From positions 1 through 7,724 of the forward strand of contig JAHDGT010000206.1 of assembly GCA_020631675.1 (NCBI GenBank): DNA of 7,724 nucleotides, given 5' to 3'. The stretch comes from Bacteroidota bacterium. Its GTDB lineage: Bacteria > Bacteroidota > Bacteroidia > Chitinophagales > UBA2359. Shown here piece after piece: positions 1-6,311 of the stretch. The notes under the pieces were generated by a model that was given only the letters and a program-made list of their open reading frames with translations, searched no databases and was not told the DNA's origin. Numbering within the stretch: the first letter of the stretch is position 1; every line of letters begins with the position of its first letter. Made by a program: the position numbers and the translations under genes.

Positions 1-2
1 TG

Positions 3-260
3 GATATTATCGCCAAGACGCCCAATAACATATACGTTTTCATTGAAGTGAAAACACGCAGCGGTAAATACTATGGTCGCCCCTCTGTTTTTCTTGGAAA
101 AGACCAAAAGAAGCGCATTGCACGCGCTGCGGAACAATTCATGATCCAACACCAAATAGAAGCAGAGCTAAGATTCGATATCATTGAAGTGGTCGTATCT
201 GAAAAAGCACCACCCCACATAGAACATATTGAAGATGCTTTCTTCTTTTATGCTAAATAG
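3..260 (+). CDS. yraN: YraN family (UPF0102) putative endonuclease, 3' part of gene
   Basis: The 5' end lies outside the window; 85 codons of the C-terminal part are visible and end at TAG. The reading frame is open from base 3, and a GTG at 48 is only an internal valine codon. UPF0102 proteins are small (about 110-125 residues) with a PD-(D/E)XK-type nuclease fold and a poorly defined role, presumably in DNA metabolism. Visible here are the strand pair DIIAK...VFIEVKTR, which supplies the Asp and the E-x-K of the nuclease core, then the GRP turn, the basic helix KDQKKRIARAAEQFM, and the RFDIIEVV and HIEDAF strands that close the family fold. The core aspartate is the third base-triplet from the edge, so about 30-35 N-terminal residues are missing. 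The 3' end overlaps the opposing Nudix gene by 8 bp. Family assignment is secure; the biological role is not. Confidence 0.9.
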   Translation, partial: DIIAKTPNNIYVFIEVKTRSGKYYGRPSVFLGKDQKKRIARAAEQFMIQHQIEAELRFDIIEVVVSEKAPPHIEHIEDAFFFYAK

Positions 261-726
261 CAGATTTCCGCTGAGCAATGAATGTTTCCATAGCTCTTAC
301 ATCAGACCTAAAACTCAAAATCTTATTTACGTCGAATTCTTCCAAAGGAACCCAGCGAAAAGATTGCAAACCATCTATCCCTTTATCGTAATCAAAAGCT
401 TTCTTTTTAATGGGTTTCTGAAAAGCAGTTAATAAGCGAACTTTATAGTAAACACAAATGACCTGACAAGGCCTAAAGCGAGATAGTATCAGCTCGTCTG
501 TTGTATATATGTGGTTTAATACCTCCACAGGAGTTTCTGTTTCCTCCATGAATTCTCTGATCAAACAGTCTCTCGTGCCTTCCCCCAGCTCTAAGCCTCC
601 GCCCGGAAATTTAGTAAAGTCTCCGCCTTTCAATAATTCATCACTGACCAATACCTCCTCTTTTTCATTCAACACTATACCATATACTCGTAGCGTCAAT
701 TTTTCGACTTTTCCTTCTTCTTGCAT
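253..726 (-). CDS. Nudix hydrolase
   Basis: Nudix enzymes hydrolyse nucleoside diphosphates linked to another moiety; the substrate here cannot be told. The Nudix box is clear: G-x5-E-x7-RE-F-x-EE, with the segment FPGGGLELGEGT followed by IREFMEE, supplying the metal-binding glutamates. The usual glycine after EEx is a glutamate (EETET). The domain begins with RVYGIVLNEKEEVLVSDE and closes with the usual RWVPLEEF strand. The chosen ATG at 726 gives 157 residues, with 12 residues before the first conserved strand. The frame stays open to another ATG at 777, adding 17 residues (starting MYAITSPNCHK) that do not look like part of the domain. Neither start has a recognisable ribosome binding site, so the choice rests on domain length. 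The gene meets yraN tail to tail with an 8-bp overlap and is divergent from the aquaporin gene. Confidence 0.88.
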   Translation of the reverse strand: MQEEGKVEKLTLRVYGIVLNEKEEVLVSDELLKGGDFTKFPGGGLELGEGTRDCLIREFMEETETPVEVLNHIYTTDELILSRFRPCQVICVYYKVRLLTAFQKPIKKKAFDYDKGIDGLQSFRWVPLEEFDVNKILSFRSDVRAMETFIAQRKSAI

Positions 727-843
727 GGGGATATATTGTATCGATTTATGACAATTAGGTGATGTTATGGCGTACATATTGCCATGTAACTAACGCACGC
801 TAGGAACATCCATTCTTTCTCCTTAAATTTATGGGCACGAATT

Positions 844-860
844 TAGTTATTTGTTAACTA
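844..860. repeat. Short inverted repeat in the divergent Nudix/aquaporin intergenic region
   Basis: TAGTTA and TAACTA form 6-bp perfect arms around a 5-nt spacer. A second small dyad, GACC...GGTC, lies at 880-892. Both sit in the 220-bp gap between the Nudix start and the aquaporin start, where an operator could be, but arms this short are common by chance in AT-rich DNA. I saw no full TAnnTTTG promoter element on either strand of this gap. Confidence 0.25.
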
Positions 861-946
861 GCATTTGTGACTTCTATATGACCAGCTAGGTCTTAACAGA
901 GATTCAGAAAAGTTCATTTTTCACTTATTTAAACCTCCAAAAGAAC

Positions 947-1579
947 ATGAACAAGTATATTGTCGAGTTTATTGGTACTTTTTTCTTGGTACTAACTGTT
1001 GTATTAGCAGCAAATGGCGCTGGTGCAATGGCTCCTATCGCAATTGGTAGTATCCTTATGGTTATGGTATATGCAGGTGGGCATATCTCGGGCGCACACT
1101 ATAACCCTGCTGTTACTTTAGCTGTTTTCATGCGTGGCAAGTGTGACGCAAAAGATGTACCTATGTACATCATCGCTCAATTAGTAGCCGCTGTTGCTGC
1201 TGCATTTATTGGTGAATACCTACTAGGTTATTACGGTAAAGGCATTGCCATTCCAGCTGCGAGTTCCTTACCTGTGTTACCCTCTATTTTCGCTGAGGTA
1301 TTCGGTACTTTCGCTTTAGTTTGGGTTGTATTACATACAGCTACTACTGCTTCCACATCTGGTAATTCTTACTATGGTTTAGCTATCGGTTTCACAGTAA
1401 CCGCTTGTGCTTATGCATTTGGTGCTATCTCTGGTGGTGCTTTCAACCCTGCTGTTGCAACAGGTGTTGTTACTGCTGGTATGGTAAATGTTGCTGACAT
1501 CTGGATCCACTTAGTAAGTGATTTCGGTGCTGCTGCTTTAGCTGCTATCTTATTCAAAATGGTTTACTCTGGTGAGTAA
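947..1579 (+). CDS. Aquaporin / major intrinsic protein (MIP) family channel
   Basis: This is an inner-membrane channel for water or small neutral solutes. The 210-residue protein has the MIP two-fold repeat: GHISGAHYNPAVT with the first NPA at residues 53-55, and AISGGAFNPAV with the second at 167-169. About six hydrophobic spans surround these. The length is slightly short for a MIP (usually 220-280) because loops and termini are trimmed; nothing is missing. The residue after the second NPA is Val170, where AqpZ and most aquaporins carry the arginine of the aromatic/arginine selectivity filter, so the pore is unlikely to be a standard water-only filter. Codon choice leans to GCT/GCA, GGT, GTT/GTA and CGT, suggesting good expression. 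The start ATG follows an A-rich stretch (aaaagaac) without a Shine-Dalgarno. The gene is followed by a strong terminator and is probably monocistronic. The family is certain; the solute is unknown. Confidence 0.93.
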   Translation: MNKYIVEFIGTFFLVLTVVLAANGAGAMAPIAIGSILMVMVYAGGHISGAHYNPAVTLAVFMRGKCDAKDVPMYIIAQLVAAVAAAFIGEYLLGYYGKGIAIPAASSLPVLPSIFAEVFGTFALVWVVLHTATTASTSGNSYYGLAIGFTVTACAYAFGAISGGAFNPAVATGVVTAGMVNVADIWIHLVSDFGAAALAAILFKMVYSGE

Positions 1580-1630
1580 TTCATAATAGACAAACTTATC
1601 AGTTCTCTTGGATCCCAAGTGAACAAACAG

Positions 1631-1667
1631 AAGGCTCGTTGGTTTCCATACCAACGAGCCTTTTTTT
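1631..1667 (+). terminator. Intrinsic terminator of the aquaporin gene
   Basis: A perfect 13-bp stem (aaggctcgttggt pairing with accaacgagcctt), with a 6-nt loop TTCCAT, is followed directly by a run of seven T. It starts 51 nt after the aquaporin stop codon. There is no matching T-tract on the other strand, so it acts only rightward. It lies just 19 nt before the DUF1295 start codon, so that gene needs read-through or its own promoter very close by. Confidence 0.93.
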
Positions 1668-1668
1668 G
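1639..1668 (+). promoter_or_regulatory. Possible promoter overlapping the terminator, for the DUF1295 gene
   Basis: A TTG in the left arm of the terminator stem (1639-1641) is followed, after exactly 19 nt, by TTTTTTTG (1661-1668), formed by the T-tract and the next G. This matches the Bacteroidota pattern TTG-N19-TAnnTTTG except that the important A at the second position of the -7 element is T. Transcription would then begin near 1675, giving a leader of about 12 nt. The missing A makes this weak; it is listed because no other promoter is visible for the gene. Confidence 0.25.
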
Positions 1669-1686
1669 AAATAGAACAAAACCAGT

Positions 1687-2478
1687 ATGTCCGATATAAC
1701 CCTATTTCTGAGTGGTGTTGCCAGTATTTGGCTCTACATGACCGCTCTCTTTCTTTTCTGTATCCTCAAAAAAGACAATAGCTGGGCAGATGTTGCCTGG
1801 GGAATAGGCTTCGTTTTATTGGCTTGGCACTACTACTATTGGACTGACCACCCTCCTACGCCACGTCAATTACTGGTAAATATTCTTGTTACGATCTGGG
1901 GGCTCCGCCTTGCCTGGCACATTGGCTCGCGACATTTAAAATCATCTGGCGAGGATTTCAGGTACAAGAAGTGGCGTGAAGATTGGGGCAAGACATGGGT
2001 TTGGCGTTCCTATTTACAAGTGTTTCTATTACAAGGTGCGATCATGATCATGATCGCTCTACCCATTTACTTCATCAATATTTCAGAAGTCGGCACACTT
2101 GGTTTCGTGGATATGATCGGTACGATCGCCTTCATTTTCGGTTTCTATTGGGAAGCTGTTTCCGACTACCAGCTAAGGCAATTCAAAAATGACCCGACTA
2201 ATAAAGGGAAAGTCATGGATAAAGGATTGTGGAGGTATTCCCGCCATCCGAACTATTTTGGTGAGGCGGTATTGTGGTGGGGCATTTACATTATAGCACT
2301 TTGCGTACAGATGCCTTGGTTCGCTGTCGCATTTCTTAGTCCGGGTTTAATTACTTTCCTACTAATGAATGTTTCAGGCGTACCCATGTTGGAGCGTAAA
2401 TATAAAGACAGACCAGACTATCAGGCCTATATACGTAACACAAGTGCATTCTTTCCCGCACCACCCAAAAGTAAATAG
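1687..2478 (+). CDS. DUF1295 / steroid 5-alpha reductase-like membrane protein
   Basis: This is a polytopic inner-membrane protein of 263 residues, normal for the DUF1295 family, which is related to 3-oxo-5-alpha-steroid 4-dehydrogenases and isoprenylcysteine methyltransferases. Visible family marks in order: SWADVAWG (residues 32-39), WGLRLAWHIGSR (71-82), the EDFRY turn (89-93), the hallmark GLWRYSRHPNYFGE (180-193) followed by a WWG helix, and the C-terminal SGVPMLERKY with a Y-x2-Y-x3-TSAFFP ending (230-257). The Arg-His-Pro-Asn-Tyr core is the presumed cofactor-binding part of this superfamily. Five to seven hydrophobic segments can be seen. No substrate is known for most members; a lipid or isoprenoid reductase role is only inference. 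The ATG lies 19 nt beyond the aquaporin terminator, so it is probably a separate transcription unit. It meets the acyltransferase gene tail to tail with 4 bp between stops. Confidence 0.9.
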   Translation: MSDITLFLSGVASIWLYMTALFLFCILKKDNSWADVAWGIGFVLLAWHYYYWTDHPPTPRQLLVNILVTIWGLRLAWHIGSRHLKSSGEDFRYKKWREDWGKTWVWRSYLQVFLLQGAIMIMIALPIYFINISEVGTLGFVDMIGTIAFIFGFYWEAVSDYQLRQFKNDPTNKGKVMDKGLWRYSRHPNYFGEAVLWWGIYIIALCVQMPWFAVAFLSPGLITFLLMNVSGVPMLERKYKDRPDYQAYIRNTSAFFPAPPKSK

Positions 2479-2482
2479 CATA

Positions 2483-3373
2483 CTAAATCCACTTAGGATC
2501 CGCTGGCAGCTCCTTTTTCCAACGTTTATGTGTCCATAGCCAACAGCTCGGGTCAGCTAGTAAAATTTGCTCTAAACGCTGCATATAGGTTTTAGTTATT
2601 TCTCCTTCGTTTGCTATAGAAGGTTCCTCTACCAGTGAGATCAATTCACACTGGTAGAAGCCGCGCTTGATCCTACGTGGCGCAAAATAGACCGTGGCCA
2701 TATTCTTACGCTTTGCGTGCTTTTCAGGACCATGCAAACAAGCTGTAGGACGACCGAGAAACTCCATCCAATAAGACTTTTCGGCATTAGACGGACTTTG
2801 ATCAGCCATCATGATCACCGCATGTGGCCCTCCTCTTTCTTGATCAAAAGTATGCGTTGTCTGATTCAAAGGAGCCAAACGCATCCCAAAGCGGCAGCGC
2901 GATGCACGGAAATACTTGTCAATATGTGGATTCCCCAGAGGCTTATAGATACCAGTAAGTGGGTGCTTGACTTGTAAATTAACGCACATTACCCCCCACT
3001 CCCAATTCGCATAATGGCTCCCTTGAACGATCAAACTTTTGCCTGCCTCATAAGCGGGAAAAGTAAGCTCTGGATTTATGATCTCCCAACGTTTCAATAG
3101 CTCAGCTTTACTCATACTGAAACCTTTAAAGCTTTCCAGAAAGATGTCTGTAAAATTCCTGTATTGTGCTTTAACAAGCTGCTCGATTTCTTCTTTCGTC
3201 AAATCGGGGAAACTTCTATTCAAATTATCCAATACCACGCCTCTACGATATTTTATCACTTTGTTGAATACCCAAGCCAATACATCAGAAAGCAGATACA
3301 TGAGCTTGTACGGCATAGCTTTAAAAAGCAGCACAGCGAAGCGAAAGGCCAAATAAGATAGGTAGGATAGCAT
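2483..3373 (-). CDS. LpxL/HtrB-like lysophospholipid (lipid A type) acyltransferase
   Basis: This enzyme would transfer an acyl chain at the cytoplasmic face of the inner membrane, typically onto lipid A or a related lipid. With the ATG at 3373 it has 296 residues, typical for Bacteroidota members. An N-terminal hydrophobic anchor is followed by YRRGVVLDNLNRSFP, then the catalytic H-x4-E motif in GSHYANWEWG (His120, Glu125), the GIYKPLGNPHID block, the MMADQSP block, the GPEKHAKR block and the C-terminal CWLWTHKRWK. The frame stays open to an ATG at 3478, which would add 35 residues. I reject that start because the extra residues match nothing in the family and a perfect -7 promoter element (TACATTTG) lies between the two starts. 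The gene meets DUF1295 tail to tail 4 bp apart and is divergent from the polyprenyl synthase gene. The acceptor lipid is not determined. Confidence 0.9.
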   Translation of the reverse strand: MLSYLSYLAFRFAVLLFKAMPYKLMYLLSDVLAWVFNKVIKYRRGVVLDNLNRSFPDLTKEEIEQLVKAQYRNFTDIFLESFKGFSMSKAELLKRWEIINPELTFPAYEAGKSLIVQGSHYANWEWGVMCVNLQVKHPLTGIYKPLGNPHIDKYFRASRCRFGMRLAPLNQTTHTFDQERGGPHAVIMMADQSPSNAEKSYWMEFLGRPTACLHGPEKHAKRKNMATVYFAPRRIKRGFYQCELISLVEEPSIANEGEITKTYMQRLEQILLADPSCWLWTHKRWKKELPADPKWI

Positions 3374-3412
3374 CGAAAAACTGTTTATTATCAGTAGCCT
3401 TTTCAGGAATGA

Positions 3413-3438
3413 CAAATGTAACCGACCATTCGCAGCAA
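3413..3438 (-). promoter_or_regulatory. Bacteroidota-type promoter of the acyltransferase gene
   Basis: On the minus strand TACATTTG (3420 to 3413) matches TAnnTTTG exactly, with a TTG at 3438 to 3436 as -33 element. The 15-nt spacer is shorter than the usual 17-23. Transcription would start near 3405, about 30 nt before the ATG at 3373 and well inside the longer open frame, so it supports the shorter protein. Confidence 0.5.
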
Positions 3439-3543
3439 GCCTCGTTTTGAATTTTATCAATTTGTGAAAACAATCCATTCTCTATACTGTTTCCTCCGAA
3501 GCCTGTACTTTTACTGTATCAGAATCAACTGACTAAAGCTACT

Positions 3544-4521
3544 ATGCAAAATCCCAAGGAATTAAAATCAACTTTCGAAGCATATCTACTCACCACTTTT
3601 TCTGAACGTACGCCCAGGAACCTTTATGAACCCGTAGAGTATATTTTACAGATCGGCGGTAAGCGAGTACGTCCGGTACTATGCCTTCTGGGCTGTCAAT
3701 TGTTTGGTGGTGATATAGAAAAAGCATTGCCTGCAGCAGCGGCTCTGGAGTACTTCCACAACTTCACCCTAGCGCATGATGATGTCATGGATGAAGCACC
3801 CTTGCGCAGGAACAAGCCGACCATGCACAACAAATATGGTCTGAACGCAGCCATCTTATCAGGAGATGTGATGTTGATCAGGGCTTATGAATTACTTTGT
3901 GAACTGCCCAAGTCTTTAGTACCTGATGTGCTACAGATTTTCAATCAAACCTCTATTGAGTTATGTGAAGGTCAACAGTTCGATATGAACTTCGAAACTG
4001 CTGAAACCGTTGAAATAGCGGATTACATTCGAATGATCGAACTAAAAACTGGTGTTCTTATAGCAGCAAGTTTACAAATTGGAGCCTTAGTTAGTGGTGC
4101 TTCTATGGAAGAATCGAAGAGACTCTATGAATTCGGACGTTTAGTAGGTATTTCCTTTCAGCTACAGGATGATATTTTAGATGTTTATGCCGATAAAGCC
4201 GCATTCGGTAAAAGAGTAGGTGGGGATATTGTACAGAACAAAAAGACCTACCTCCTATTAAAAGCAATGGAACTATCGAGTGGAGAAACTGCGGATGCAC
4301 TTAATGGGTGGTTGGCAAATAATGAGCCTGAACAAGAAGAAGAGAAAGTAAAAGCGGTAACAGCTATCTATAATCAACTAAAAATACCTGAATATGCCCA
4401 GCAAGAACGAGAAGCCTATTATGAAGCAGGTATGAAGCAGTTAAATGCATTAGACATAGATGAAACAGCTAAAACACATTTGTTATCTTTAGTCGACGCA
4501 TTGCAAAAGAGATTAAAATAA
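3544..4521 (+). CDS. Trans-polyprenyl diphosphate synthase (short-chain type, FPP/GGPP synthase-like)
   Basis: This cytosolic enzyme condenses isopentenyl diphosphate with an allylic diphosphate to build linear isoprenoids, precursors of quinones, undecaprenyl carriers or carotenoids. All key motifs are present in 325 residues: GGKRVRP (38-44), the first Asp-rich motif DDVMD (79-83) followed by LRRNKPT, GDVML (107-111), a KTG segment (168-170), the second Asp-rich motif QDDILD (208-213) and GGDIVQNKKTYL (226-237). Phe75 sits five residues before the first Asp-rich motif, a place where bulky residues limit chain length, and the motif has no two-residue insert. By general rules this suggests a C15-C20 product, but the exact length cannot be read. 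The start follows a 170-bp divergent region from the acyltransferase start. TACTTTTA at 3506-3513 is a near match to a -7 element but lacks a clear -33. It probably forms an operon with the AI-2E-family gene 4 nt downstream. Confidence 0.93.
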   Translation: MQNPKELKSTFEAYLLTTFSERTPRNLYEPVEYILQIGGKRVRPVLCLLGCQLFGGDIEKALPAAAALEYFHNFTLAHDDVMDEAPLRRNKPTMHNKYGLNAAILSGDVMLIRAYELLCELPKSLVPDVLQIFNQTSIELCEGQQFDMNFETAETVEIADYIRMIELKTGVLIAASLQIGALVSGASMEESKRLYEFGRLVGISFQLQDDILDVYADKAAFGKRVGGDIVQNKKTYLLLKAMELSSGETADALNGWLANNEPEQEEEKVKAVTAIYNQLKIPEYAQQEREAYYEAGMKQLNALDIDETAKTHLLSLVDALQKRLK

Positions 4522-4525
4522 GCTC

Positions 4526-5632
4526 ATGAATGATTTACTAAAAGTCATACTCGTAGTAGTAGCCATTGTGCTGGTCTTATGGTGTGCCTACTATTTGAGT
4601 ACTTTATTGGTTTACATTTTCATAGCTGCTATTTTATCTCTATTGGGCAGGCCCGTCATGCGCTTACTTGAAAAAGTGAAGATCGGGAAGTTCCGTATAC
4701 CGACAGCGATTCGTTCTCTTATTGCGTTGTTGTGCTTCTATCTTTTCATTTTCGCCTTTTTTGGCTCATTCTTACCGGTCATAGCCGAACAGATCAGCAA
4801 TATCGCGAATAGTGATTTCAATGAATTGAGTGAAATATTAGAAGGGCGTTTCGACTATCTGGACGAGCAACTCAAGAAATATCATATTACCACAGGAGAA
4901 GAACCGATAAGTACCGCTGAGCTGGTCAGGGAAAATGCGGTAAAGTTATTCGGAGCCAGTCAGATCGGTGGTATTATCGGTACCGTAGTAGGGTTCTTGG
5001 GGAATCTGCTGGTTGCCCTCTTTTCAATTAGCTTTATTGCTTTCTTCTTTTTAAATGAAGAAGGCATGATTTACAGAAGCTTGGACTTTTTCGTACCCAA
5101 GCGTTTCAAAAGGCATTTTAATAGTGCTGCTGAAACCATACAGCAGCTTCTCACTAGATATTTTGTAGGTGTATTGGTACAAATCTCTTTGGTGTTTACC
5201 CTATTGTCCGTAGGTTTATTCGCTACAGGGCTTTCTCAATACGCTATGTTGATCGCTTTTTTTGGTGCAGTGGTCAACATCATACCCTATGTAGGTCCGA
5301 TCATTGGAATGGCATTCGGTATCATTATCGCTCTGATCAGTGGAGATGTGACCACAAGTGCGATGATCTTACCTACGGTACTAAAAGTAATAATTGTCTT
5401 TTTCAGCGTGCAGGCTTTGGATAACATCTTCTTTCAGCCTATCATCTTTAGCAATAGTATTAAAGCGCATCCACTTGAGATATTCTTACTGATTTCTGTT
5501 GCAGCTACTTTCGCGGGTATAGGTGGTATGCTGCTTGCGATACCTGTTTACACCATCTTGAGGGTGATCGTAATAGAAGCCTCTTATGAGTTGGGAATAC
5601 TTGAGGAAAAGCCCTCGGAAAGCAAGGTTTAG
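4526..5632 (+). CDS. AI-2E family transporter (PerM/TqsA-like membrane protein)
   Basis: This is a 368-residue inner-membrane protein of the AI-2E transporter family (UPF0118). Two hydrophobic segments at about 5-40 and 60-87 are followed by a soluble loop at about 90-145 with acidic and amphipathic character. The membrane-bound C-terminal half holds the family marks: FFFLNEEG (173-180), the NIIPYVGPIIG segment (251-261), and HPLEIFLLISVAATFAGIGG followed by AIPVYTILRV (315-346). The family name comes from TqsA and does not mean that the substrate is autoinducer-2; other members are ion/proton exchangers or unknown. The ATG lies 4 nt after the polyprenyl synthase stop, so translational coupling and joint transcription are likely. 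No terminator is visible after its stop; an 11-nt direct repeat overlaps the stop codon instead. Confidence 0.9.
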   Translation: MNDLLKVILVVVAIVLVLWCAYYLSTLLVYIFIAAILSLLGRPVMRLLEKVKIGKFRIPTAIRSLIALLCFYLFIFAFFGSFLPVIAEQISNIANSDFNELSEILEGRFDYLDEQLKKYHITTGEEPISTAELVRENAVKLFGASQIGGIIGTVVGFLGNLLVALFSISFIAFFFLNEEGMIYRSLDFFVPKRFKRHFNSAAETIQQLLTRYFVGVLVQISLVFTLLSVGLFATGLSQYAMLIAFFGAVVNIIPYVGPIIGMAFGIIIALISGDVTTSAMILPTVLKVIIVFFSVQALDNIFFQPIIFSNSIKAHPLEIFLLISVAATFAGIGGMLLAIPVYTILRVIVIEASYELGILEEKPSESKV

Positions 5633-5650
5633 CGTAACTGTTTAGCGTAA
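5627..5650. repeat. Tandem 11-nt direct repeat (gtttagcgtaa twice)
   Basis: Two identical copies of GTTTAGCGTAA at 5627-5637 and 5640-5650 are separated by CT, a 13-nt period. The first copy contains the TAG stop of the AI-2E-family gene. The second lies where the -33 element of a promoter for the next gene would fall. It could be a replication-slippage duplication or a paired binding site; the sequence alone does not decide. Confidence 0.7.
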
Positions 5651-5672
5651 ATTATCCAAAGGGTTTATTTTG
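5641..5672 (+). promoter_or_regulatory. Weak candidate promoter for the PD-(D/E)XK gene
   Basis: TTATTTTG at 5665-5672 resembles the -7 consensus TAnnTTTG (second base T instead of A). TTTA at 5641-5644, 20 nt upstream, resembles the TTTG -33 element. Transcription would start near 5679, about 10 nt before the ATG. Both elements are imperfect, so this is only a candidate. Confidence 0.25.
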
Positions 5673-5689
5673 CAGTAAAGCACAACATT

Positions 5690-6307
5690 ATGGCATATAG
5701 TGACTTCACACTTAAAGAACTAAAAAAGGAATTCAATATATCAAATAAGGTCGAATCACTATTTGATGAAACGGCCTTGTTTCAAATCAGTAAAAATTTA
5801 AAAGACGATTTAAAATTAGCACAAACCCTTCCAGTAAGAAGTGAAAAGGCAAAATCTGAATTGATCGTTATGCCTATTCTATTGGAATTGATGCGAGCTA
5901 ACCAGCAATTTTTCACCATTTATTCCGGTGATTCTCTTATTGCTGATCGTGAAAAAGGATTAGCTGGTGAATGTGACTTTATATTGGCAAAAAATACTGG
6001 TTCTTTTGATATAAATACCCCTATAATTACTATTGTGGAAGCAAAGAAAAATGATGTAGAAAGCGGTATTCCTCAATGTGCCGCACAAATGTTAGGTGCT
6101 AGAGTGTACAATAATGATTATGGCAACTCAATACCTAAAATTTACGGGTGTGTGACCACTGCCGATGATTGGATTTTCTTAAAACTTGAAAAAGAAGAAG
6201 TGACCATTGATAATAGAAAGTATTATCTGGGTAATATAGAAGAGCTACTTGGCGTATTACAATGGATCGTCGATTACTATAGGCAAGAACTGGAAACAGA
6301 TTCGTAA
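5690..6307 (+). CDS. Stand-alone PD-(D/E)XK nuclease-like protein, function unknown
   Basis: The 205-residue soluble protein has the layout of a PD-(D/E)XK restriction-endonuclease-like core. There is a helix with a conserved-looking glutamate (SEKAKSELIVMPILLEL, Glu57), then GECDFIL with Asp96, then a hydrophobic strand ending in VEAKK (Glu117, Lys119), then a helix with Gln129 and Gln133 (GIPQCAAQM). Two strands, IYGCVTTADDWIFLKLE and the short IDNRKYYL, follow. From memory, similar single-domain proteins occur in cyanobacteria and Bacteroidota and are annotated as hypothetical. No DNA-binding or helicase domain and no methyltransferase partner are present, so a classical restriction system is not supported. 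Hand counting gives 34% GC over 5701-6300, against about 41% and 48% in sampled blocks of the flanking genes, suggesting recent acquisition. The ATG has no Shine-Dalgarno. It ends 4 bp from the opposing amidase gene. Confidence 0.8.
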   Translation: MAYSDFTLKELKKEFNISNKVESLFDETALFQISKNLKDDLKLAQTLPVRSEKAKSELIVMPILLELMRANQQFFTIYSGDSLIADREKGLAGECDFILAKNTGSFDINTPIITIVEAKKNDVESGIPQCAAQMLGARVYNNDYGNSIPKIYGCVTTADDWIFLKLEKEEVTIDNRKYYLGNIEELLGVLQWIVDYYRQELETDS

Positions 6308-6311
6308 TATC

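Noticed and set aside
48..260. GTG at 48 as start of a small separate protein
   Set aside because: It lies inside the conserved nuclease core (FIEVKTR) and the frame is open back to the window edge, so it is an internal valine of yraN.
727..777. ATG at 777 as start of the Nudix protein
   Set aside because: The 17 added residues do not resemble the family, no ribosome binding site supports it, and the ATG at 726 leaves a normal N-terminus. It is not excluded.
1607..1619. Small dyad CTTGG-ATC-CCAAG after the aquaporin gene
   Set aside because: The stem has only 5 bp with no T-tract, and the strong terminator follows 11 nt later.
2717..3361. Several plus-strand open frames within the acyltransferase gene
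   Set aside because: They are antisense shadows with no family features, while the minus strand shows a complete set of conserved acyltransferase motifs.
4526..5632. Quorum-sensing (autoinducer-2) exporter
   Set aside because: The family name is historical and members transport different or unknown substrates. No luxS or other quorum gene is in the window.
5690..6307. Type II restriction endonuclease of a restriction-modification system
   Set aside because: No DNA methyltransferase or specificity gene is adjacent; only the nuclease-like core is supported.
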